A model generated the notes under the pieces. It was not told where the DNA came from, did no database searches, and saw only the letters and a list, made by a program, of their open reading frames with translations. A stretch of 34,012 nucleotides of DNA from Akkermansiaceae bacterium (lineage in GTDB: Bacteria; Verrucomicrobiota; Verrucomicrobiia; Verrucomicrobiales; Akkermansiaceae), in the NCBI GenBank assembly GCA_013001695.1, contig JABDMC010000135.1, positions 1 to 34,012 on the forward strand, given 5' to 3'. Position 1 is the stretch's first letter. The number at the start of each line of letters is the position of its first letter. The translations under genes and the position numbers were made by a program. Below are positions 12,660 to 20,023 of the stretch, piece by piece.

Positions 12660-13142
12660 ATGCCGGCCGCGAAATACCTCAAGCTGTCCCTCGTCCTGGG
12701 CCTGCCGCTGCTGGTGGCCGGGTGTGATGGCGGGAGCGGACCGGGGAGCTCGTCCGGGGGGACCGCGCGCGATGTCGAGATCGACTGTCATTTTTTCCAC
12801 CGGGCCAGCACGGCGAGGGCGGACGGGGAATCGAAGAGTTTCACGATCACGGTTCCCTTCGTGGATGGACCGGTGCCCGAAATCGACCTCGGGATCGGAC
12901 AGAGCGTTTCCTTCGGGAACCTGACCTGCGGAGTGGCCGCCAACTACAACACCCTCGACGTCACCTTCTCGGATTCGCAGGCGGTGCTCTCGAAGATCCT
13001 CTACCAGCTTCCCGAGGAGCCCGTGGACTTTGCGGGTGGATTCGGCTTCACCGGATTGCACTACGTCTACGACCGCGAGTCGGGGGCCGAACTGCAGTTC
13101 TGGGCCGAGGTGCGGGGGGAGGACCGGAAAGCCGGCGAGTAG
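12660..13142 (+). CDS. Hypothetical lipoprotein
   Basis: The product is 160 residues beginning with a lipoprotein signal peptide: hydrophobic segment LVLGLPLLVAGC with a lipobox ending at Cys22, then a Gly/Ser-rich linker (about 23-38). The rest (FHRASTARADGESKSFTITV, later LTCGVAANYNTLDVTFS) looks like a small beta-rich domain. I recognise no family. It is convergent with fdhD across a 67-bp gap. The start is well supported by the signal peptide; the function is unknown. Confidence 0.65.
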   Translation: MPAAKYLKLSLVLGLPLLVAGCDGGSGPGSSSGGTARDVEIDCHFFHRASTARADGESKSFTITVPFVDGPVPEIDLGIGQSVSFGNLTCGVAANYNTLDVTFSDSQAVLSKILYQLPEEPVDFAGGFGFTGLHYVYDRESGAELQFWAEVRGEDRKAGE

Positions 13143-13209
13143 TCCGGATCGCCGGGCGCTTGCGGGGCGGACTGGTGGGGCCGCCGTCCGGGCGGTGCGC
13201 CGTCCGGGT

Positions 13210-14010
13210 TCAGGAAGAGATCCGCTCGCCGCCGGTGTAGATGTTGAGTGTCGGGGGGCGGAGGAATCCGACCAGCGTCTGGCGGGACTCGCGCGCGAAC
13301 TCGACGGCGAGGGAGGAGGGGGCGGAGATCCCGGCCACCACCGGGATGCGGGCGGCGAGGGCCTTCTGCATGAGCTCGAAGGAAATGCGGCCCGAGACGA
13401 GCAGGAAGCAGTTCGCGAGGTCCCGTCCATCGGTCCAGAGGCGGCCGATGGCCTTGTCGAGGGCATTGTGGCGGCCGACGTCTTCGCGCGCCACGAGGAG
13501 GGACCCGGAGGCGTCGAACACCGCGGAGGCGTGCAGACCGCCGGTGGCGCCGAAGGCCAGCTGGGCCTCGCGCATGCGGTCGGGCGCCGCGAGGAGGACC
13601 CCGGGGTCGAGGTCCGGGCCGCCGGCCACCGCGGGGTGTTGCTGCATGATGGCCTCGATGGTGGCCTTGCCGCACAAGCCGCAGGAGGAGGCGCTGAAGA
13701 GATGGCGGGTCAGGCGCTGCAGGTCGAGCGAGACGCCCTCCGCGAGGAAGACGAGGGCATGATTGTCGCGGGCCTCGAGGTCGATGCGCGCGATCTCGCC
13801 GGGCGACCGCACGATGCCCTCCGTGAAGAGGAAGCCCGCCACGAGATCGGCGTCGTCGCCCGGGGTGCGCATCACCACCGCCACCGGGTGCCCGTCGATG
13901 ACGATCTGCAGCGGTTCCTCGACGGCGATGCGGTCCGTTCCGTCCACCGCGGCCCCGGCATTCCAGCGCTGGATGCCGGACTCCCTGGACCTTTGATCGT
14001 GGTCCTTCAC
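13210..14010 (-). CDS. fdhD: Formate dehydrogenase accessory sulfurtransferase FdhD
   Basis: The product is 266 residues if started at the GTG at 14010, which gives the normal FdhD length; the upstream in-frame sequence is Arg/Pro-rich and does not look coding. FdhD passes sulfur from a cysteine desulfurase to the molybdenum cofactor of formate dehydrogenase. The motif SSCGLCGKATIE with C110 and C113 is the catalytic Cys pair. VMRTPGDDADLVAGFLFTEG, GGLHASAVFD, REDVGRHNALDKAIG and LLVSGRISFELMQKA are all family-typical. No formate dehydrogenase or molybdopterin gene is in the window, so its client enzyme must be encoded elsewhere. The start codon is the least certain part. Confidence 0.92.
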   Translation of the reverse strand: MKDHDQRSRESGIQRWNAGAAVDGTDRIAVEEPLQIVIDGHPVAVVMRTPGDDADLVAGFLFTEGIVRSPGEIARIDLEARDNHALVFLAEGVSLDLQRLTRHLFSASSCGLCGKATIEAIMQQHPAVAGGPDLDPGVLLAAPDRMREAQLAFGATGGLHASAVFDASGSLLVAREDVGRHNALDKAIGRLWTDGRDLANCFLLVSGRISFELMQKALAARIPVVAGISAPSSLAVEFARESRQTLVGFLRPPTLNIYTGGERISS

Positions 14011-14382
14011 GTCCAAACAAGCCCGTCCGGCGGGGCGCCTGTGCGGATCCTGCCCGGGATCCTCCGGCCCGGGCGGCCGCGCCTTCCGATGCCGGGATAT
14101 CCGCGGCCCGGCGCACCGTTCCGCGGGCCGGTGCCGGCGACGGGGGCGCGCGCGGCGCTCCCCGGGGGATGTCCCCTGGCCGGGCCGCCGTCGCCCGACG
14201 GGCACCCGGCGCCCGACGGGGGGGCCGGGATCCGCATCGCGGGAGTGTCGACCGGGGCGGGCTTCGGGACCGTCATAGCTCAATGAGGCTATGTCGGGGA
14301 GGCCGCGGGCCGCGACCATTTTCTTTGCGCGGCGGCGGGAGCGAAGCGTATCGCGGCCCCTGTTTTCGCGCCGATCCGGCAG
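14011..14382. other. Non-coding divergent region upstream of fdhD and ppdK
   Basis: The 479-bp gap between fdhD and ppdK holds no convincing gene. Its left part is extremely GC-rich and yields Pro/Gly/Arg-rich open frames in several frames, which I take as composition artefacts. A short inverted repeat, CATAGC (14274-14279) with GCTATG (14288-14293), marks the change to more balanced sequence leading to the ppdK promoter. Confidence 0.5.
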
Positions 14383-14410
14383 TTGACAGCACGGGGGCGA
14401 TTGATATGGT
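14383..14410 (+). promoter_or_regulatory. Candidate sigma-70 promoter for ppdK
   Basis: A perfect -35 hexamer TTGACA (14383-14388) is followed after 16 bases by TATGGT (14405-14410), a 4/6 match to the -10 consensus. Transcription would start near 14417 and give a leader of about 70 bases ahead of the ATG at 14490. No other good pair is seen in the gap. Confidence 0.5.
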
Positions 14411-14489
14411 GCGCGCCGTTTCCGCCGGGCGGGGCGTTGTTTGCTCCCTTCCGGCGGTCCTCATTTAGAACACCGATCCACCACATACG

Positions 14490-17330
14490 ATGGCAACTGT
14501 ATCACGCAAAGCGGGCCGCAAATCGGCGCGAAAGACGGCCAAGAAGACGGTCCGCAAGACAGCCCGCAAGGCAGCACGCAAAGCGAAAGCCGGGGGGAAG
14601 AGGAAGGATGTCTACTTCTTCGGCAACGGGAAGGCGGACGGCAACGGATCGCAGAAGTCGCTGCTCGGCGGCAAGGGCGCCAACCTCGCCGAGATGAGCC
14701 GGATCGGGCTGCCGGTCCCGGCCGGGTTCACCATCACGACGGAGGTCTGCACCTACTACTACGACCACCGCAAGACCTACCCGAAGACCCTCGAGGGCGA
14801 GATCCAGGCGAACATCGCGAAGATCGAGAAGGCCATGGGCAAGAAGCTGGGTGACCTGCAGAACCCGCTGTTGTTGTCGGTGCGGTCCGGGGCGCGGGAG
14901 TCGATGCCCGGCATGATGGACACGGTCCTGAACCTCGGGATCAACGACAAGGTGGTGGAGGCGCTGGCGAAGAAGACCGGCAACCCGAAGTTTGCGTGGG
15001 ACAGCTACCGCCGGTTCCTGCAGATGTACGGGAGCGTCGTGATGGGCGTGGAGGCCCATGCCCATGAGCACCACGATCCCTACGAGGTGATTCTCGACAA
15101 GGCCAAGGCGAAGGCGAAGGTCGCGGACGATTCCGGCCTGGAGGAGAAGGACCTGCGCTGGGTGGTGGCGGAATTCAAGAAGCTCATCAAGAAGCGGGCC
15201 GGGAAGGCCTTTCCGGAGGATCCCATGAAGCAGCTCTACGGGTCGGTGAACGCGGTGTTCAACTCGTGGAACAACGACCGGGCCAAGGTCTACCGGCAGA
15301 AGTACGGGATTCCGGCGGACTGGGGGACGGCCGTGAACGTGCAGGCCATGGTGTTCGGCAACACCGGGAAGGCCTCCGGGACGGGCGTGGCGTTCACGCG
15401 CGACCCGGCCACCGGCGAGAACGTGTTTTACGGCGAGTATCTCATCGACGCCCAGGGCGAGGATGTGGTGGCGGGGGTGCGCACCCCGAAGCCGGTGGCC
15501 CAGATGGCGAAGGACCTTCCCAAGTCGCACAAGGAACTCCTCAAGATCCGCAAGATCCTCGAGAAGCACTTCCGTGACGTGCAGGACGTGGAGTTCACCA
15601 TCGAGGAAGGGAAGCTGTGGATGTTGCAGACGCGCAACGGAAAACGCACCGGCTTCGCGGCGGTGAACATCGCGCTCGACATGGTGAAGGAGAAGCTCAT
15701 CACGAGGGATGAGGCCATTCTCCGGATTCCCGCCGAGGACCTGAGTCACCTCCTGGCCCCCATCTTCGACGGGGCCGACGAGAAGAAGGCCAAGACGATC
15801 GGGAGCGGACTGCCGGCCGGGCCGGGCGCCGCGAGCGGACACATCTACTTCACGGCGGACGCCGCGGTGGCGGCGGCGGCGAAGGGCAAGAAGGTCATCC
15901 TGACCCGCCAGGAGACGTCACCCGAGGATCTGCGGGGGATGATTGCGGCGGAGGGCATCCTGACCACGCGGGGCGGGGCATCGTCCCACGCCGCGCTGGT
16001 GGCCCGGCAGATGGGCAAGGTCTGCGTCTGCGGGGCGCACGACATGGACATCGACTACAAGAAGAAGACCCTGAGCGGTCATGGCGTGACGCTCAAGGAG
16101 GGCGACTACCTCTCCCTGAACGGCTTCGTCGGGAATGTCTACGCCGGCGACCTGAAGACCTCGCCGTCCTCGGTGATCCAGGGGCTCATCGAGAACAAGG
16201 CCGCGGCCAAGAAGACGCCGACCTACAAGAAGTTCGTGGAGCTCGTGGGCTGGGCCGACAAGCTGCGGCGTCTCGGGATCCGGACCAACTCGGACACCCC
16301 CGAGCAGGTCCGGACCGCCATCAAGTTCGGGGCGGAGGGCATCGGCCTGACGCGGACCGAGCACATGTTCTTCGAGGGGAACCGCATCGACGCGGTGCGG
16401 GAGATGATTCTCGCGGAGGACGACGCGGGCCGGGCCAAGGCGCTCAAGAAGCTGCTGCCCTACCAGAAGAAGGACTTCATCGGCATCTTCACGGCGCTGA
16501 AGGGCCTGCCCGCGACGATCCGCCTGCTCGATCCGCCGCTGCACGAGTTCATCGGCACCATGACGGAGGGGCAGATCAAGGACCTCGCCAAGAAGCTCAA
16601 GGTGAAGCCGGCCTACATCAAGAGCCGGATCAAGGCCCTCCACGAGGAGAACCCCATGCTGGGTCACCGCGGATGCCGCCTGGGGATCGTGTATCCCGAG
16701 ATCACCAAGATGCAGGCCACCGCGATTTTCGAGGCGGCGGTGGCGGTGCAGAAGAAGCGCATCAAGGTGCTTCCCGAGATCATGGTGCCGCTGGTCAGTT
16801 ACGCCAAGGAGCTCGAGCTGCAGAAGGCCGTTATCGACGAGGCCGCCGCCGAAGTCCGCGAGAAGCACGGCCTGAAGGCCAGTGAGCTCAAGTACCAGGT
16901 GGGAACCATGATCGAGATTCCGCGGGCCGCCCTGACCGCCGACGACGTCGCGCAGCATGCCGAGTTCTTCAGCTTCGGGACCAACGACCTCACCCAGACC
17001 TGCCTCGGGTTGAGCCGGGACGACTCGAGCTCGTTCCTGCCCGACTACCAGGATGCGGAAGTGGTCAGCAACAATCCCTTCGCGAGCCTCGACCAGACGG
17101 GGGTCGGCCAGTTGGTCGAAATGGGGGTCGAGCGCGGCCGCCAGACGAAGCCGAAGCTCAAGATCGGCATTTGCGGCGAACACGGCGGGGATCCGTCTTC
17201 GGTCAAGTTCTGCCACCGGAGCGAGTTGAACTACGTCAGTTGCAGCCCCTTCCGGATCCCGATCGCGAAGCTCGCCGCCGCCCAGGCCGTCCTCGAGGAG
17301 CGGGGTCAGTCCCGCTCGGAGATTTCCTGA
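14490..17330 (+). CDS. ppdK: Pyruvate, phosphate dikinase with histone-like basic N-terminal tail
   Basis: The product is 946 residues. Pyruvate phosphate dikinase interconverts pyruvate, ATP and Pi with PEP, AMP and PPi in the cytoplasm. After the tail, the ATP-grasp domain begins at [11 protein letters not shown] and includes [20 protein letters not shown] and [20 protein letters not shown]. The phosphohistidine domain carries [18 protein letters not shown] with His500; Ser498 stands where many homologues have the regulatory Thr. The PEP-binding barrel has [19 protein letters not shown] and [10 protein letters not shown] with Cys895. Residues 5-40 are an unusual Lys/Arg/Ala tail of repeating RK-x-A-RK units not needed by the fold. 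Its own promoter and terminator make it a single-gene unit. Confidence 0.96.
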   Translation: MATVSRKAGRKSARKTAKKTVRKTARKAARKAKAGGKRKDVYFFGNGKADGNGSQKSLLGGKGANLAEMSRIGLPVPAGFTITTEVCTYYYDHRKTYPKTLEGEIQANIAKIEKAMGKKLGDLQNPLLLSVRSGARESMPGMMDTVLNLGINDKVVEALAKKTGNPKFAWDSYRRFLQMYGSVVMGVEAHAHEHHDPYEVILDKAKAKAKVADDSGLEEKDLRWVVAEFKKLIKKRAGKAFPEDPMKQLYGSVNAVFNSWNNDRAKVYRQKYGIPADWGTAVNVQAMVFGNTGKASGTGVAFTRDPATGENVFYGEYLIDAQGEDVVAGVRTPKPVAQMAKDLPKSHKELLKIRKILEKHFRDVQDVEFTIEEGKLWMLQTRNGKRTGFAAVNIALDMVKEKLITRDEAILRIPAEDLSHLLAPIFDGADEKKAKTIGSGLPAGPGAASGHIYFTADAAVAAAAKGKKVILTRQETSPEDLRGMIAAEGILTTRGGASSHAALVARQMGKVCVCGAHDMDIDYKKKTLSGHGVTLKEGDYLSLNGFVGNVYAGDLKTSPSSVIQGLIENKAAAKKTPTYKKFVELVGWADKLRRLGIRTNSDTPEQVRTAIKFGAEGIGLTRTEHMFFEGNRIDAVREMILAEDDAGRAKALKKLLPYQKKDFIGIFTALKGLPATIRLLDPPLHEFIGTMTEGQIKDLAKKLKVKPAYIKSRIKALHEENPMLGHRGCRLGIVYPEITKMQATAIFEAAVAVQKKRIKVLPEIMVPLVSYAKELELQKAVIDEAAAEVREKHGLKASELKYQVGTMIEIPRAALTADDVAQHAEFFSFGTNDLTQTCLGLSRDDSSSFLPDYQDAEVVSNNPFASLDQTGVGQLVEMGVERGRQTKPKLKIGICGEHGGDPSSVKFCHRSELNYVSCSPFRIPIAKLAAAQAVLEERGQSRSEIS

Positions 17331-17354
17331 GGCCCCGGCCATCGCTCTCCTTCC

Positions 17355-17388
17355 GCCGGATCCCGCCGAGTGCGGGGTCCGGCTTTTT
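17355..17388 (+). terminator. Rho-independent terminator of ppdK
   Basis: The stem GCCGGATCCCGC (17355-17366) pairs with GCGGGGTCCGGC (17372-17383) over 12 base pairs with one G-U wobble. The loop is CGAGT and a run of five T follows (17384-17388). It lies 25 bases after the ppdK stop codon. Confidence 0.92.
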
Positions 17389-17829
17389 CGTGTCCGCCGC
17401 GCGGCCGCAGGGGAGGGGACCGGGATGCCGCGCAATTAATAAGGTTATCCTGATTATCAAAAAATCCTTACTTGCATCGCTGGTCTCGGGAGAGGGGGGG
17501 TGGCTCCGCGGAGCAGAGAAATGGGGGGAAAATCACGAAAATTAGGTAATAACTAATAGATACCCACAAAACCAAGCATAAAAGGCCTACAAAAAATAAA
17601 AAAACATTGAAGGTTAAGCATATTTGGGATAATCACTCGTCGTGAACATGATGACGTGGAGGACTCTCCGCGGAATCTGCGACTGACAACACCACCCGAC
17701 CTTACCGACCACTTTCAGCTTTTGAGACCCCCAGACCCCGGAAAAGAACACGATGTAATCTTTCTGGTCAGTTGGGGTTCTTGAATAGGGCCCGCTCCCG
17801 CGTGTCCATCAACCGAACAAGAAACCAAA
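17389..17829. other. AT-rich leader region upstream of the pilin gene
   Basis: This 441-bp stretch contains no convincing gene. From about 17430 to 17640 it is markedly AT-rich (runs of A at 17459-17466 and 17590-17604) within a GC-rich chromosome. It precedes the pilin gene and so probably holds its promoter and a long untranslated leader. I could not match it to a known riboswitch. Confidence 0.5.
17607..17633 (+). promoter_or_regulatory. Candidate promoter for the pilin gene
   Basis: TTGAAG (17607-17612) and GATAAT (17628-17633, 5/6 match to the -10 consensus) are separated by 15 bases, slightly shorter than ideal. Transcription would start near 17640, leaving a ~190-base untranslated leader. 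No convincing -24/-12 sigma-54 site was found, although pilin genes often use one. Confidence 0.35.
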
Positions 17830-18261
17830 ATGACACTGACACACACCCAAAAGACCAAAGCAGCGAAGCCGGGCATGACTCTCATCGAGTTGACCGTCGT
17901 GATCCTCGTCCTTCTCTCGCTCATTAGTATCCTCTTCGTCGGCGCCCGCGCCTGGAAGAGGGGATCCGATCGGGCCGCCTCGATCCTGGAAATTCGTAAC
18001 GTGCAGCAAGCCGTTCGTTCCTTCCAGAACATCAACAATTACAATCCCGGCGATGCCGGTGTGATTGGTGCGGCCGACATCTTCGGGCCCGACGCGTTCA
18101 TCGCGGTGAACCCGACGACCGAAGGACACCCGGCTGGCACCGCATACAGCTACGCCATTGCGGCTCCCACGGACTGCCCGGCGCTCAGCACCCTCTACAT
18201 GACGGTGACGGGCGGATTGGATGCCTCCTATTACATGCCCGCCGACATCACCGGCTGGTAA
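17830..18261 (+). CDS. Type IV pilin-like / major pseudopilin
   Basis: The product is 143 residues with a class III (prepilin) signal: a 15-residue basic leader ending in Gly15, then MTLIELTVVILVLLSLISIL. This fits prepilin peptidase cleavage between Gly15 and Met16, with the conserved Glu at +5. The hydrophobic helix would pack into the core of a pilus or pseudopilus. The globular part is small and includes VQQAVRSFQNINNYNPGD, typical of GspG/PilA-like helices, and ends near Trp143. It is set apart by a long leader and followed at once by a strong hairpin, so it is probably expressed separately and more strongly than the assembly genes, as a main subunit would be. Confidence 0.88.
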   Translation: MTLTHTQKTKAAKPGMTLIELTVVILVLLSLISILFVGARAWKRGSDRAASILEIRNVQQAVRSFQNINNYNPGDAGVIGAADIFGPDAFIAVNPTTEGHPAGTAYSYAIAAPTDCPALSTLYMTVTGGLDASYYMPADITGW

Positions 18262-18298
18262 TGGAGCAGAGAGTCTCCGACTTTCTTTAGCGAATTTG

Positions 18299-18336
18299 CG
18301 AGCTCCCTGCCATCCGGCAGGGAGCTCGTCTCGTTT
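18299..18336 (+). terminator. Probable terminator after the pilin gene
   Basis: CGAGCTCCCTGCC (18299-18311) and GGCAGGGAGCTCG (18316-18328) form a perfect 13-bp stem with a four-base loop ATCC. The following TCTCGTTT is only moderately T-rich, so termination may be partial, allowing some read-through into the assembly genes. Confidence 0.75.
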
Positions 18337-18527
18337 CGGGGGGGGCGGAGGGGGCCCGGGCCGGGGGGTGGGCCGGGGCGCCGCGGGGGAACCCGGGGGG
18401 CGGCTCGGGGGGGGGATTCCGCCGGACGCCGGGGAGACTGCAAAAGTCGGAAGGTCCGGTAAAAATTCCGCTGGGGCTGTAAGAATAAGGCAAGAAAACA
18501 AGAAAATCCGGGAGCATATTTAATAAA
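18337..18527. other. G-rich tract followed by AT-rich sequence, no gene
   Basis: From about 18337 to 18416 the plus strand is a near-continuous series of G runs, several of six or more, then the sequence switches to AT-rich by 18480. No coding pattern is seen. The G runs could form quadruplexes or mark a hard-to-sequence region. Confidence 0.6.
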
Positions 18528-18545
18528 AATGATTGAACAATCATT
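18528..18545. promoter_or_regulatory. Perfect palindrome overlapping a promoter (possible operator)
   Basis: AATGATTG-AA-CAATCATT is a perfect 8+8 inverted repeat. It covers the -35 hexamer of the candidate promoter at 18533-18561, the arrangement expected of a repressor or activator site that controls the ABC transporter and pilus assembly genes. Confidence 0.45.
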
Positions 18546-18561
18546 GATTCTTCATTATTAA
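18533..18561 (+). promoter_or_regulatory. Candidate promoter for the ABC/pilus assembly operon
   Basis: TTGAAC (18533-18538) and TATTAA (18556-18561) are separated by 17 bases. The ATG of the next gene is only 11 bases after the -10 element, so the transcript would have almost no leader (close to leaderless). Confidence 0.45.
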
Positions 18562-18572
18562 CAATTCGACAT

Positions 18573-19244
18573 ATGAGTGTCCGCGAGGAGCAATGTTCAC
18601 CCGCTGGCCCGGCACTCAGCATCGAGTCGGGCCTTGCCATTGGCTACCGCAGCGTTCTGGCTGCGAGTGCCGAGGAAGTGTCCCTGGAAGCAGGGACGCA
18701 TTACCTGCTGGCGCGCAACGGACGAGGGAAGACGACCCTCCTGAAAACCCTGGTGGGCCTTCTCAAGCCCCTGCGGGGCCGCTATGAGCTGCACGGCGCC
18801 TGCCAGTTCGTCAGCGACGACCTTGGATTCGATCCGGAACTCAGCGCGCGCCTGGTATTTTCGAGCCTCATTCCGAAGGCGCGCCGGGCGGAAGCCTTCG
18901 CGATGGCGGAGCGGCTGGAGCTGGATGTGAAGAAATCCTTCAGCCAGCTGTCTCTTGGGAACCGCAAGAAGGTGGGGCTGGTCGTGGCGGAGTTCAACAT
19001 CGATCCGGCCAAGGCGAACGTGGTGTTGTTCGACGAGCCCTTCACGGGCCTCGACGCCCCGGCTCGCGAAGCGTTCCAGGAGCACTGGGAGCAATGCGGC
19101 GACGGCGTCCTGCGCCTCCTGAGCTGCCATCCCGATTTTGACGACATGGAAATGCCGAGCGCCGTCGTGATCTCCGACGAGAAGATCTTCCATGGAGGCG
19201 ACGGCACCCGCACCTGGCGGGACTTCCGCAAGATGCTGAACTGA
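18573..19244 (+). CDS. ABC transporter ATP-binding protein (PilH-like position)
   Basis: The product is 223 residues with a single nucleotide-binding domain. Walker A reads A47-RNGRGKTT, so the usual first Gly is Ala while K53 and T54 are kept. The signature is L126-S-L-G129, Walker B is VVLFDEP with D154 and E155, the D-loop is TGLD, and the switch His is H186. It would drive the membrane protein encoded seven bases downstream. Placed between a pilin gene and pilM/N/O/P/Q-like genes, it sits where Myxococcus xanthus has the ABC genes pilG-pilH-pilI needed for pilus assembly. That role is inferred from gene order. It could also export a small molecule. Confidence 0.85.
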   Translation: MSVREEQCSPAGPALSIESGLAIGYRSVLAASAEEVSLEAGTHYLLARNGRGKTTLLKTLVGLLKPLRGRYELHGACQFVSDDLGFDPELSARLVFSSLIPKARRAEAFAMAERLELDVKKSFSQLSLGNRKKVGLVVAEFNIDPAKANVVLFDEPFTGLDAPAREAFQEHWEQCGDGVLRLLSCHPDFDDMEMPSAVVISDEKIFHGGDGTRTWRDFRKMLN

Positions 19245-19251
19245 AAAGACG

Positions 19252-20022
19252 ATGCGCCCCTTCCTCCTTACTGTGACAACGCTGTTCGCCCGCAAGGGCT
19301 GGGTGGTGGCCCTCCTGGCCGCCATCGCGCTGCCATGGGTTCTTCCCTACCTCACCCCGTACGAGATGAACGTGCGGCTGCTCGAGCCGGCGCGCGCGCA
19401 GGTCGCCTGGCAGGTGGCATGGGTGATCGCGCTGCTCTGGACCTTCTCGCAGGCGGCCCGGCTCGGGGCGGCGAATTCCCGCACCGGCGTCGGGGCCTAC
19501 TTCCGGAGTTGCGGGATCAGCGGCATCTCGCAGCTCTTCCAGATCTGGCTCGCCACGATGGTCTACCTGCTGCCGGTGGTGGTGGTGGCCGCCGCGGTGT
19601 GCCTCCTCGGGGCCATGCCCGGGAACGCGCAGGAAGCCTCCATGTGGGTCGCCACCAACCTGCAGTATGCGGCCCTCTTCACGCTCGTCGTCGGTCCCCT
19701 GGCCCTCCTCGCGGTGGCGCTCGGGAGCCGCTTCGGGTCCCTTGTGGGCTATGCCCTTCCGGTGACCCTCTGCCTCTACGGCCTCTACGGGGTGCTCTTC
19801 CTCGGCCAGACCATCAAGCTGCGCGACAACGTCCTGCTCGAGTGGCTCTACGCGGCCTCGCCCCACTACCATCTCGCCGACCTGACGCCCCGCCTCGTGT
19901 TCAAGCTGGGGAACTACCCGCCGGAGACCTTCGTCTCCCTGCTCGCCTACTTCATCGGCATCACGGTGGTCCTCGGGGTGGTCTCCAGTTCCTTCTTCCG
20001 CACCGAGCCGCTGAAACACTGA
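19252..20022 (+). CDS. ABC-2-type transporter permease (PilI-like position)
   Basis: The product is 256 residues, almost wholly hydrophobic, with about six transmembrane helices: residues around 17-37, 50-68, 99-121, 140-162, 166-188 and 232-250 are visible as long hydrophobic stretches. It starts seven bases after the ATPase gene and is its evident membrane partner. Size and topology fit the ABC-2 export permease class. It ends two bases before the next gene, within the same tight cluster. Its substrate is not known; the pilus-locus context suggests a role in assembling or anchoring the machine. Confidence 0.75.
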   Translation: MRPFLLTVTTLFARKGWVVALLAAIALPWVLPYLTPYEMNVRLLEPARAQVAWQVAWVIALLWTFSQAARLGAANSRTGVGAYFRSCGISGISQLFQIWLATMVYLLPVVVVAAAVCLLGAMPGNAQEASMWVATNLQYAALFTLVVGPLALLAVALGSRFGSLVGYALPVTLCLYGLYGVLFLGQTIKLRDNVLLEWLYAASPHYHLADLTPRLVFKLGNYPPETFVSLLAYFIGITVVLGVVSSSFFRTEPLKH

Positions 20023-20023
20023 C

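Noticed and set aside
14007-14276. 89-codon minus-strand frame upstream of fdhD
   Set aside because: It is Pro/Gly/Arg-rich low-complexity sequence from extremely GC-rich DNA and has no signal or domain.
14011-14489. tRNA or riboswitch in the ppdK upstream gap
   Set aside because: No cloverleaf arms or known riboswitch core could be traced; only a short inverted repeat is present.
15918-17435. 505-codon minus-strand frame inside ppdK
   Set aside because: It is antisense to the catalytic part of PpdK and shows no motif of its own.
17642-17686. Short leader peptide frame before the pilin gene
   Set aside because: A frame of 12-14 codons without ribosome site or conserved features is expected by chance.
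17640-17829. Cyclic-di-GMP riboswitch in the pilin leader
   Set aside because: Such a switch would make sense before a pilin gene, but its conserved core bases are not found.
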